In this document: piece after piece, positions 34,022-46,600 of the stretch
Numbering within the stretch: position 1 is the stretch's first letter
How the letters are laid out: each line of letters starts with the position of its first letter
Source of the DNA: Pempheris klunzingeri
Lineage: Eukaryota > Chordata > Actinopteri > Acropomatiformes > Pempheridae
Assembly (NCBI RefSeq): GCF_042242105.1
Contig: NC_092016.1
Location: forward strand, 11,112,501-11,176,500
DNA length: 64,000 nt
Direction: 5' to 3'
The notes under the pieces: generated by a model
What the model was told of the DNA's origin: nothing
Databases searched by the model: none
The model's input: the letters and a program-made list of their open reading frames with translations, nothing else
Translations under genes and position numbers: made by a program

Positions 34022-37000
34022 TTTGACAGTACAACTTTAAAATCACCTCAGTGTCTCCTTCTGGTTCGTGTCTTCCTCAGTGTGCATTTCTCAAGTTATT
34101 TCTCCAGTGTCATTCATATAACTACTTTTATCTGCCCTCCACACCCTCATATACTCTTCACACTTACTCTAATGTTTGTTCTTTTTGTTTGGTAATTAAT
34201 GCTGATGAGCTGCTTCACTACTAGATAAGACACTGCTCGGACGCAGAGGGTCGGATTTAGGTCAGAAAAACAACTAATTAGTTTAATATTAAGTCCATGA
34301 TTGAATGTCCAACAGAGGGGCCATTTAGACGAAAGGGGCAAAATGTTTCAGCAGTTTTATTTCATTGGAAAATTATGTGAAAATTACAGAAATGTAAATC
34401 TCTGAAACAATTTTTGAAACGTCAGTACATGTGTTTCTTCAAATTTATTTTCTGCATAATGCACAAAGTTTGGTGCATTTATGCAAGCGCTGCACGGATG
34501 TTACTTTATGCTTCTACTCGACTATTTTACTTTTAGTTCCACAGCATTTATTTGACAGCTTTAGTTTCCAACCACTTTGTAAGATTTGTAAGATTTTGTA
34601 AAGAAAAACATGTGATAAGCTTATGAAATATGATGTACTGCCAGAGACTGAACTACACAACAGTAAAGCTCCACTTCCATTACAACAGTAGTGTTATATG
34701 CACATCATATCACACCAGTACTGATAATCCAGTCAGATAATATATATGATATAATAAACCCACTTCTTCTGCATAATGAGTAGTTTGCTTGGTACTTAAA
34801 GTAAATTTACTAATAATACTCAATAATACTCAATAATACGTACTTAAGTAAGCAACACTTTAAATGCAGGACTCCAACTTGTAATGGATTTTTATTATTT
34901 TGCAGTGTTGTTACTTGTATACTGGCATAAAGGATCAGAATACTGAAGTATAATACCTCCACGCTGCCTGAAGATTATGTAGATTTTATCTTAAAAGTTT
35001 ACAAAAGGAATCCTTTTTATATCCCTGTTTGGATGTGTTGTTTTGTTTGAGACCACTGTCCAAACAAACTTAATTGAGAGGAGAGGAGATTGTTATGGTT
35101 TGTTTGTGAGCCTTCAGTCATTTCAGGTCTCTCAACTTGAATGTCGACGATCATGTGGATAATACGATATGTAGCTCTGGGACATTTGATAGGGCGGAGA
35201 AATATTTGTTCAAGTGGGGCATGTATTGTTTTTATCGATGTATGAGGGAAAGATGAGGTGGAAACACAATGATTTGTTTTCTGTTCTGTGTATTTAATGT
35301 CTTTAATGTTTGCCTGTTCCTCTGTGTATTTATTTTTCTCTTTAATACATCCTCTTTGACTCTGAAGGCTTTTTCTTAAATGTTAAAAGACACTTTTATG
35401 TAAAGTTATATTGAATTTTTGATGTAATGTTTCATTTTATTTCAATGTAAGTTAAATACATCACAGCGATCATCTATAATCAACATTAAAATAAGAGCAA
35501 ATATCCATCTTGTGACAGGGTGAAAGTGGCAGAGTGTCATTTAGCCCTACGATCGTAGTCAGTGAGTCATATTCAAATTAATAATGCTCAACTTTTGCCT
35601 AACATTTCTGTCTAAAGTCTAAAGCCATAATGCCCTAATTCAACTACACATGTCAACCAGTGGTGTTACAACACTGCTGTTTACAGTGGTCGGCTGTAAC
35701 CAAATACATTTACTCAAATACTTTGGTGTAAATTTTGGGGTACTTGTACTTTATTTGTGTACTACCATTTTATACTTCTTTATAGTTTTACTCTACTACA
35801 GTTTTACTCCACTGTATTTATTTAACAATATTTACTAGTTACTTTTTAGATTCAGATTATCAATACAAAATAGGAACCAACTAATAATTTATGATGTGTG
35901 ATTTTATTTTATGATTGATTCATGGTTATTAATTGATGATGTTTATGATTAAGCTACTCAGGAGTGTAGAAACTAGTTGATGTTAGTCACATCTTCATTA
36001 GCTGCAAAGTGATACACTCATTAATGCATCACTAAATATTATCCAGTGATATAGTACATAATATTCTGAAATTGAATTCGGCTGGTTGTTTATTTTTGCA
36101 AAACAAGCAATGCAACACATGTAGTGCATGCAGGGCGTCTATCTGAAGATCGCTTTCTCTGTGTCTTATGTTTTCTGAACTGAACACTAGAATATTCATA
36201 AAGTTAATATTTTACTTAAGTTGCACTGGAGATAAATCTTTCATTGGGATTTGTTCTTTCTTTGATCAACAAAGCAAAGAGAGAACAATTTGTATTGTGA
36301 ATTAGGGATTCACATTCACTGGTGTTCTGTGCAGCGTGTGAAATGAATCTGTAATATACATGTAAATCCCATAAACTTAACACTTCAGTGTGCAGCAGTC
36401 AAGACCTTAGTTATGGACCTTTGTCCCCGATGTTTTCACAATTGGCACAATATTATATTCAATCTTGCAAATGATGTTACATGTGAATGGAAAACTGTCA
36501 CAAGGTGTGGCACAGTCTCACTCTCTTCTTACGTTGGAGCCACACCTAAGTTTTATCTTGTTTGTTTTATTTGAGCGTAACAACGATGAGTCACAGCAGC
36601 CATTACAAAAGCAACCTGAAGCGTGGGAGTAATATACGTTTTATGCTGCATGTTTCTGGTGCCTCCACTAACTTTTTGGTTACAGGCTATAAGGTTGCGG
36701 GGAAAAAAATCACTGTTAATAAACATCTTTATCTAATTGGATCAAAGTAGAAATAAACACTCCCAGTCTATTTGCTTTATGTCCTGGATTCCTTACTGTC
36801 CTCCTTTGTTTAGACGCATCAAAATAGAAAAACAAGTGATGAATGGCAGCCTGTATAAAGGCTGATCAGCCAATCATTTCCCTGGAGAATATCAAGAATT
36901 GAATTCCCCTATAGCTCCTTCAAAGTCAATTGGTTTACACTGAAGTGGATGATCACACCTCCTTCATCTGCTTATCAGCTTCTTGTTACCTGAGGAATCC

Positions 37001-37166
37001 CCTTTCACTTGTGCACATATTTCTTCACATTCCCTTTAAATCTGTTCACTGTCACTGTTTGCATATTTATAATGCAAACAATCAAAGAAACTCATTTTAC
37101 TTTATAGTCTAAACAGCAATGAAATAGACAGATCTGGTATAAACATCTGATAAAAATCTGACTCAC
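34022..37166. other. pkp3-cd81 intergenic region, left part
   Basis: AT-rich and without a supportable gene. Decayed teleost interspersed repeats are visible at about 34500-34960 (phrases CATTTATTTGACAGCTTTAG, ACGTACTTAAGTAAG) and 35684-35870 (TACATTTACTCAAATACTTT, TTTTACTCCACTGTATTTAT). These phrases are typical of a non-autonomous element common in percomorph genomes. Confidence 0.55.
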
Positions 37167-37254
37167 CATTACCATTGAGGCTGGGATGATTGTAGAAGCT
37201 CTGCTCTTTGATGCGTACGTACTCGTCCAAGTAGATGATCTGATCTGATTTTGT
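37167..37254 (-). CDS. Orphan coding-exon candidate, 88 nt
   Basis: On the - strand, TCTCTCTAG precedes and GTGAGTCAG follows an open block of 88 nt. It reads IIYLDEYVRIKEQSFYNHPS in its middle, a non-repetitive, protein-like sequence. The entry phase is 0 and the exit phase is 1. An in-frame TAG is the acceptor itself, so it cannot extend upstream. The exit phase equals that of pkp3 exon 1, so it could splice to pkp3 exon 2 as part of an alternative 5' end. It could also be a remnant of another gene. I do not recognise the protein and found no partner exons. Confidence 0.4.
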
Positions 37255-39127
37255 CTAGAGAGACTGGGAGGTATCAAAAGGTATAGTCACAGACACCACC
37301 CTTATAATCACAGTTCTCCTTTCCATTACAGGTAAATGCAGAGCATGAACAAAACAAAGAGATGAGTCAAAGGCGAGAATGACACCGAAGGGTGTGTTCA
37401 GTGGAGAGGACAGCCAGTCCGTACAGTCCGTACGTTTAGCTGTTGACTTGTGTTGAAGCTTTTAAGCAGAGGAAAGTCTTCAGAGAGAGTTTACTGCTAT
37501 AAATTTGCTAAAGACATTTTATCTATGTGTGATTTAACATCAGGGCTGATGTTTTTTAGGTGTTGCTACATTTGCTTGATGATTCATTTATTCAGTAGCA
37601 ACGGAGCAGCTGGATTACTGAATTCCCAGCCCACTTCAGAGGTACAGCGCAACAGAACTCAGCCTTAAGGTTACTGACTCAGTGCAATGTGTGTGTGTGT
37701 GTGTGCGTCAGAGAGAGTGATTGCATGAGTGAGAGTGATAATCTTGTTCTGCCTGCTGTCTCATGCGTCAGGAGGCAACTGTCTGTCTATCTGTCTCTGA
37801 AACTACACTATATGTGGTCAAAATACATTAACAAAACTATGGAAAAAAAAAAAAAAGTTAAACACTACAGTAGGTATGGATGGTTTATGGGATAATGGGC
37901 CCCCGGGCACAGACCTGGAAAAGGCACCCAAACCTCAGACTGGAAGTCTTTCAGTGAACCAGGATTATCAGGTGCTGGTGTTCACTGAAGATCTGATATC
38001 TACACTGACACTCCTCTGTTCAGATAAAATACAACAGAACACTATAGAAACTGTCAAAGTTAACCATCAAAGTAAGCCTGTCAACATGGTTTACATTGTC
38101 TTACTGATGCTACTGTATTTTGATGAAGTGTTACTGTATTCTCAGTGTGTTATATTATGGAAGAAATGAACAAAAATAAATATTGGATTGGATTTGGATG
38201 ACTGATATCTCAATATTAAAAAGTTGAGGGGAGCTGCAGATTCAGGTGGTAATTCTCTCGAAGTTCATTACTATGACCGCTTTCTCATTGTTTTCACATT
38301 ATCATTGTAAACATTGTCATAGTAATAATAGTATTTAATTGCTGGATTATGATTAGTGACATATTAATGTGGTTAGGTCCTTGAAAGGATGTGTCTCCCA
38401 AGATTTAATGTTTGTAGTGCTAAAACACAATCATATAGTACCAACATACCCAAAGGTAAAAGGAAGCATATGCACAAATCTGCAGGGCCAAACTGACTAA
38501 TCTCAATTTCACCAATTTATTCTGGTCATGTTCACAAACATACTAACGTTATGTGGCCTTTATCAGAGCATTCATACACAATAATGTGTGAGCATCACTT
38601 ACAGTATATGCTGCGCCTGGTAAAGGTGGAGCTGATTTCAACTACTTTATATACTGTAGGGAAGCTCAGTCCATAATAATACATATTAAATTTTGACTGC
38701 AGAGAGGTCTGTTACCTTGTTAGACCTCTAGATGGCTTTATTAGGGATTTGGGTTTATGGTCGTGTGTCATAAAAAGTTCTGGCACCAATCACCAACATT
38801 GAGCATTTAAGAATCTCTTGGATTTAACTATGTTTTACAACAGTAAGTGACGTACACTTCATTTTCTGAAAAAAGTCATCAGTATAAATATTTAGAACAA
38901 TATATATTTATTTTATTGGAATTTAGAATACAAATATTTCCCTTAAATATCTATTTCTTCAGGTCAGAGGTACAGGGAGCAGATCTGAGTCAGTAGCTGA
39001 CTGAATCTTGACTTGACAACCAGATTTATTTGTTTGCCAAACCAAAATGCTGAATTCAAGATGTCTGTAATGTGTACAGCCCATATGTGACTGATGATTG
39101 TTGATTACACACATATGTGATCGTCTT

Positions 39128-39425
39128 ACATGTCATGCACTAATATGCTACTGTAACAGCCTCCGCTCTTCTGGGAAGGCTTCCCACCGCATTACTGAAC
39201 GTGGCTGCAGGGATTTATTCCCGTTCGGCCACAAGATCACTGGTGAGCTCTCATGTGATAAGACCGGGCTCTCCGCCAGCGTCTCAGTCCATCCCTTTGG
39301 ATGGAGTTGAGTCCAGTCAAGTTCTTTTATATTAATCTGAGGAAATGACTTCTTTATGGACCTGGGTTTGTGCACGGGGGCATTGTCATGTTGAAACAGG
39401 AAAGGGGCTTCCCCAAACTATTGAC
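39128..39425. mobile_element. Degenerate interspersed repeat
   Basis: The block contains CTCTTCTGGGAAGGCTTCCC, GTGGCTGCAGGGATTTATTC, CTTTATGGACCTGGGTTTGT and AACAGGAAAGGGGCTTCCCC. I recognise this order from a repeat present in many copies in teleost genomes. Two open frames across it are by-products of the repeat, not genes. Confidence 0.65.
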
Positions 39426-39613
39426 CCTATGTCAAACACAAAACACTACTGTCTAAACACTATTATACACTGTAGTATTAACAACAAAGCAAAAACGAGG
39501 TGAAACAATGAAAAGTGACAACGGTAAATGGATCTTTTGAACATGCAGAGAAGCCAAATGTCAGAGATTCATTCAGAGATTGTTTATACTCTACTGAAAA
39601 TCTTGACACAAGT

Positions 39614-39670
39614 ATACACTCAGTTGCCAGTTTATTAGATACACATGAACAGTAAACTAATATAACAGTG
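39614..39670. mobile_element. Fragment of a second interspersed repeat
   Basis: ACTCAGTTGCCAGTTTATTA followed by GATACACATGAACAGTAAAC matches the terminal phrase of a widespread teleost DNA element. The rest is not visible. Confidence 0.5.
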
Positions 39671-40700
39671 TTCAGGTTTGTTGAAACTGTTTCTAAGAGG
39701 TGTGGATACTGTGTGCTCATTCTGGAGGCTGCACTTTGTGCGGCTGTTGACTTGCATTGTCTTATACTGAGAGGTATTTCAGATGAGTCTAGCAGGAAAC
39801 GGAAGTCACGCACACAATGAGAGAGGGTCGTCATTGTGTTTATTTCCTTTGCTTAACCTGTCGAGGAACCTAAATAACTGCTGTGTTGTAGTGGTTTTCT
39901 CCTCAAAATATTTCCCATCAATCGTGCGTCGTAACAGTATAAGTGAACGTGTTTGAGATTGAAGGGACCCTGAATGAAATTAAAACTTTGCTACACTGAC
40001 AGCATTACATAGCCGCATGTGTCCTCTGGTGAGAGAATAAACCTGTTGGCAAAACAAACACTGTGGGTGTTAGGTGTGTCTGCTGCCATGGTGCCAGAAA
40101 TACAAGTTAGTTGAGTTTTTTACATTTTCAACAGTGGGAAAGATTGTGCTGACTGAGCAAAGGGGGCGTTGAAATCACACACTGCCTCCCTGTGGTGACA
40201 CACAGCAATTGCTATTGGCCTGTGTGGAAGTTTCAAATGAGAACTATGAGAGAGAAGGAAGAGACTGAAACAGAGATCTTACACAGTATGTACCTCACAG
40301 TCAAACACTGAGCCCAGACATCTTAACTGAGGATCTGGATTAATATCACTGATTATTTGGATTTGGACAGATGATTGAAGCTGTGAAGAAAATAAAAGTT
40401 TGCAAATTAAATTCATTTTACCATCTGTGCGAGGGTTGCCGTCATAAGATGATTGCTAGAAATGAGAAAAAAAAACAAACTCACGCTCACTCAACTTATT
40501 TGGATACACAAAATATATTTATTTTCCTGACTTTTCTCTATTCATAGCTTTTTAATTTAGCAAAATACTGCAGTTTCACCTCCTCAAGCCTCTAAAAACT
40601 ATTCAAATGAAATAATCTGAGAAGCGAAAATCCCTCTCTGATTGAACTGCTCACAACTTGCAGACAGAGAACAAGAAATCTTAAGGAGTTACAGGCGAAA
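39671..40700. other. pkp3-cd81 intergenic region, right part
   Basis: No gene, RNA or clear repeat recognised. The right end merges into the probable 3' UTR of cd81. Confidence 0.5.
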
Positions 40701-40761
40701 TAAAAGGTTGATAAACACTGGTGTAGTGTGTGCTCCACCAAAAAAAAGAAAGGTGACATAA

Positions 40762-40767
40762 TTTATT
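40762..40767 (-). other. Poly(A) signal candidate, cd81
   Basis: TTTATT on the + strand reads AATAAA on the - strand, 607 bp past the cd81 stop. Another candidate lies near 40516, so the exact end is open. Confidence 0.45.
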
Positions 40768-41373
40768 AGCATCATTAAAACAAGTTGAGTAAGAAGACGT
40801 AACTGTTTTTTGTCATTTAAGAACAGGTGTTTCACAAGTTAATAAAGTAAGAGACACACAGTCGACTAAAAAAAACACACAGGCTAACTCGTCATCCTGG
40901 TTATCATTAGAGTATTAGACACAGTACATTACCTTAGACCACTGAGACCCTGCTGCTTAAATTATATTATAACACTGTAACACTGCAGCGAGATGCATCA
41001 CAAACACTCAATCAGGGAATACACGGACTCTCCTTAGTGTTATTAACATATGACATAAGTATATGTACAATTTATACATCCATAAAAACAGACTGACTTC
41101 AGAGAAATATTTCACAACACACTGTATGTATGAAAGATTCATGTGAAGTGTTGTATGATAAATAAAGAACATCTGACTGAGAGAAACTAAATTATTACAT
41201 AAGGAAGATGAGTGCTGATGCACGAGCAATATTGAAAACAACTTGTATTTTCTAATCTAAATTAAAAAGAGAGATATACATCTTGTTATGTTATAATCAT
41301 AAGGAAGAGGAGCTGATGCATAGAAACACATAATAAAACAGTTCCATCTGAGGCTGAAGTGGACTGACGACTC

Positions 41374-43641
41374 CTAGTATACTCCAGGGCTATTACGAAT
41401 CCCACAACAGAGCACCATGGTGAAGATCATCTCAAAGATCTACGTGGAATAAAAAAGGACAGAGTGGCTTAATTTAATACGTGTCTGTTCAAACGCCGGT
41501 ATCCGTATCAGAGCTATTAAAAGCAGGAGAGTCAGGGAAATGTTTCTCACCACAGCTGTGCAAAATAAACACTTTCACTCTGACACTCACCATGATGACG
41601 GCAACCACCAAGGCGGCCAGACCGATCAGGTAGAGCTTCTCCGAGAACAGCTCGATCAGCTTATCGTGGCAGCTCTGGGAGTGGACAGAGTAAATAAGCC
41701 GCTGTGATAAGTCAGACATTTTTTTACCCCTCACACATCACACACACTGCACTGGATTACATGTAATGGAGATCCGGGTCTGCTGTCAAAACAAAGTGCT
41801 GAATATCAGCTACCTCTGACCGCACAACTCTGAATAATTAATCATGTAATCTGTTATCTATGAGCGACTTTATTGTTATCGTATAAAATCTTTATCGTAG
41901 GTTGAAGTACTTTAAGTCAATAAAGCACCAACACAACCCTGGGTTAACTTTACTCACTGGTAGAAAACCACCCAGGGCACTAATGTGCTGTTTTCACCCA
42001 GTGTTTGTGTTATTTTTTATGTTACTGTTGAATTATTTACCTAAGTAAGTAAAAACTGCATTGTGGTGAACTGTTCTAATCCAATTTAACCCTGTGTATC
42101 CTTTGCAGTTTTGAATGTAATATTATTTTGGACCACTAAGAATATTTGTGACAGTTTGGAGGTCAAATTCAAGCTTGTTGTGTCAAAACAACCCACTGGT
42201 ACTGGGTGAAGTTAACGCAGCATTGTGTCCATATTGGTCCAAAGTGGGTTAGTTTTTATTGAGTGTAGGTGTGAAGCCAAATCTTTGCAAGATTCAGTGA
42301 ATAAATTGATAAACGAATCAAACAGATATGTCTGTTGTCAGAGGTGCTACAGTGATATGAATTATATTCAATTCAATTACAGTGCAAACCTTATGGAATA
42401 CATATCTATGTTGTCCCACTGGAATATATCATAATTTTGCCATGACATGGGAAGTGTTTTTTAACATCCATCCCCCCTTTTCTTACCAATGCTGGTCAAT
42501 TAAACAACTGATGTAAATATTTAATCCAACTTCTTAGCTCAAATTTTTGTTTCACAAAACGTGAAATTCATATTCGTCCCTCCTTCTCCGTCCTATCTAT
42601 TCTGCAGCTACTGAAAATAGATTTCGAGGATGGATATTTCTATGACAGGGATTTTATAGGTAATGTGTTCTTGAAGAAATCTGTGCATGGCAACCTGAGA
42701 TTTCCGAAAATCTTCCAGAGACTTTCTGGGACACAAGGTGCTGGCGACTTGTGTAAAGAGAGCAGTGTCATCTCCTTTACCACAGCAGTCGAGCTGAAGG
42801 GGAGACAGAGAGCAGAAACAAGACGTCAACTAAATACGTGACAAAACAACTGGTTTAAGGTGGAACCACACCGGATTCCAATTAAGTGGAGATTTTTCAT
42901 GACGTACCGTGGTGTGGAAAACATCCAGCACCTTGATGGCGGAGTCTTTGCTGGGAGACCCTGAAACGTCCACGGCTTTGATGTACGCAGAGTCGTAGAA
43001 GTTGATCAGTTCTTTGGAGATCTGTGGACAGTCGGGAAAGTTGGTTTAGAGATGTAACAACAAACAGAGCAGGTTCGCTGCAGCAGAGGCTGAAAATCAA
43101 TGCAAACATCAAACATTAACTGCTGCAGCCTTTTGTGTGTGTGTTGCTTACTGTGTCCCTGTTCATGAAACCCCAGATTGCTGCAGCGACTTCACAAGCG
43201 AAGAGGATCACCAAAAAGAAGAAGAACTACAGAGAGAAAATTCAAAATTCAATTCATTTAAATACAAGAACAGTTCCTGCTGGACAAATGTCAAGAAGAG
43301 GGAAACTCACTGTTCCCAGCAGACACTGAGATTCCTGAATGGCACCGTAACAACCGAGGAAGCCCACAAGCATCATCACAGCCCCGACAGCTATCAGTAT
43401 GTACACACCTGGAAACACACACACAACAGGAAACGAAGAGTTTAAGGAAATGTAGTTCATCATGGAGGTGTTGTGTCCTTCCACCACCACCTGGGGGCAG
43501 CAGTGTGAGACTACTGTGTGCCTGCTGCCCATTTATTGATCCATACATTGTTTGGTAATGGACTTCCTGAATGTTTCTCTTGCCTTCCCTGTAGGATGAC
43601 ATGACATTATTGACATCCTGGAGATAAACAGCTCCCAGATC

Positions 43642-43693
<52 letters not shown>

Positions 43694-46600
43694 GAGCTGA
43701 CGCTGTTCAGCTGCCAGGCCAGGAAATGCCTTCCAGACACCCCCAACCCCCACAAAACCCGCTTTACACTGACCCCTGACCCCGAGCATTATTCTTCCCC
43801 AGGAAACCATGTGAACAACCAGCCACACACACATACACACACCACACACACCTTGTAAGTCAACTCATATAAAAAGAAGAAAAAAATATTATCAAAAATC
43901 TATTTATGACCATTGATGACAAAAATATAGTTTCCACAACTTTTGACGACAAACAGGAATGTGCAACAGGCTCCAGTGCAGGTAGTCCAGTAGCAGGAAA
44001 AAGTCAATGAATAGTAATAAAGCTCCAGTTACAGCAGAGGTCTGGCTTATGTTGTATGCAGCTTAAAGAAAATGTTCAAGTGAAGGTGAACTGAATCTTG
44101 AGACTATAAAAGGTATCATAACAGGCCCCCTATTTTATGTAGACTCCTTTTAATGCATCTGCCACTAGTCTTAAACTGATAATGGTTGTTCAAGATGAGG
44201 AAAAACACAGTGGAAAGAAAAATTCAGATTCCTTCATTAAAAAGTTGAAGTAGGAAACAGTAAAAGTAGCAATACTACACAATACAAATACAAGTAAACA
44301 TCCTGCATTCAAAATTTGACTCTTTTTAAAGTAAAAGTGGTAAAGTATTATCAGAAAAGTTCATTTAAAATAGTAAAAAGTAGTAGAAGTAGACATTATT
44401 GTATAAACTATTATATTATTGGTTTACTGTTGTGTGATAATGTGTAAATAATAATTTTAGTCCACTAAAGTACCAGAATCTCTTCTTTTGAGATATCCCC
44501 ATCTGCAGCCAAAATGGTGCCAAAATTATGTTACACAAACATATACATACATTTTCAACATGTTTAAGGTCATAATCTCAGCAGATCCACAGAAATCTTC
44601 ACCCTTCTTCTTCACAACTGTCCATAACTCCCAAATTAAAATCCTTTTAGCAAGTGGTGGAAAATATACCAGACACATTTATCCAGGAACTATTTTGAGG
44701 TCCTAGTAATTTAGTTGAGCATTTTATACTTGAGCTTCTCTACATTTCCTTTCAACTGAGAGCTATAGTTACTGGTTACTTTTCTGATTATAAAATACAG
44801 TTTAGATCAGTGGTTCCCATCAGTTCTGGCTCATGACCCTTTAAAAAAAGCTCTTCTCATATTTCAAATGTATCTGAGGTCGTCCCACCACATAAAGATT
44901 TCCTCACTTCTCATTTGGTTTCATTTAAATAATTGCTCAAGAATCAAAGAGGTCAAATTCCCCAATATTTCACAAGATTAAAAAGTACAAACTATGAATA
45001 CAAATTTATGACCGGCACGTTTTTTCCAACATTAACCATCTCATGACCCCTCAGATTTATCTCGTGACCCTTTGTAGTGAGTCTGGGAACCACTGAAATA
45101 AACTACCTGACAAAATATAAAGTTGTGTGTTGGTACTTTTACTCTAGTAAAGGATGTGAATACTTCTTCCACCACTGCTTTTAGCAAGACGATGTGGGAG
45201 CAGCCTGTTTCTGGGATTTCTATTCTTACACACATGCGAACAAAACACACACAGCCTCTAATGTAGCTTGACAGAGCGCTCTGAAAGGGACACACAGATC
45301 CACTAAGAGACTCTGCAAGCCTCAAACACCTCACACTGTACCTCACATATCACGCTTCAACCCTTCAGCATATTCACATCCACACTCTCTCTTTTTTCTC
45401 TCTGCCTCAACTCAGCACCCCTCCTCCTTTATCCTCCCCCCTCTTTCTCTCCCTCCTCTCTTTCTCTTTCAGGACTTGATGTTTGCAATGCGGCAAAGCC
45501 GGCATTATTTCCACTGCCTTCCATTACTATGACAACACCCTTTGAGGTTTGAAGGCCATTGAGACTTTGAGGGAGACAGGCAATTTTATACCACCAGGGA
45601 AGTTCATTTATTTCTTGTCTCCCATAGTAATCTCCAGAGAGGGGAAAAAGGGGAGGTGAAGACCAGCTGAAAGCCCCATTTGGAATTCTCCCTTTTTTTT
45701 TCTCATCCAGTATATCAAAAAAAATAGAGCTGTGAAGCCATGTCCACATTATCAGAGCATGACAACAGTAAACTGAAATGATGCCAATCCCACTGTAATT
45801 AAAATGAAATGATGAAATGATTGGGTGGGAGTAAATTATTAAAAAGGCTCTAAACATTCCTCCTGTCATCTTGTTAACACAAAGAGTTGGAGCTAAAGGG
45901 GCAGAGCAGACATGTAATTTATCTTTAGCAATTAATCTCCAGCAGTGAGTATTAGAAAGATTAAGTTCACGTCACACAATATGTTTGTAGCCCACCTTCA
46001 AAACGGTCAAAGCAGGTTGACGGAACATTTTTGGAAACATGCTTAAGAAAATGTTCTGCCAAACGTTGAGGAGATAAATACCACTGTCATGTATTTACGC
46101 TACTCATGAAACTGGAGCCAGTAGGTGGTTATTGTAGCGAGGCATTAAGTTTTGTAGACAGGGGAAACAGCCAACCTGGCTCTGTTCAAAGGTGATAAAA
46201 TCCACCTGCTAACATATTCTAGAGCTCTTTAATTAACATGTTATGTCTTATTTCTTATCGTCAATGGTCGTCAAAACATTTGTGAGCTCTCTTTGTGCAG
46301 GAAGGCAGACTTTGTTACAATGGGCACAGCTCTATGGTAATTTCCAGTCATTTATGCTAAGCTAAGCTAAGCTAGCCGTCTGTTCCCATACGGATACCAT
46401 TCTCATTTCTGTGTGTTAAGTACTAACCTGTTAGCTTAGCGAAGCACTCAGGCTGTAGATGTGCTGATAGGCAGAATTTGTTGCCAGAGCCATGCTAACT
46501 GTTTACCCTTGTGTGAAAACTATAAAAAAAAACTGCTTTTTATGCTAAGCTAAGCTAAGTTAAGCTAAGCTAAGCATCTCCTGGCTATAGTTTCATATTT

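Noticed and set aside
33767-34195. 142-codon open frame rich in Val-Cys and Pro
   Set aside because: It is a translation of the GT and TCC repeats upstream of pkp3.
39098-39375. Open frames on both strands near 39.2 kb
   Set aside because: They lie in a degenerate high-copy interspersed repeat and do not resemble a transposase or host gene.
45429-45869. 146-codon open frame on the - strand inside cd81 intron 2
   Set aside because: Composition is not protein-like at its Glu/Gly-rich end, which comes from a CTC/TCC tract; no splice sites pair with a neighbour and I recognise no domain.
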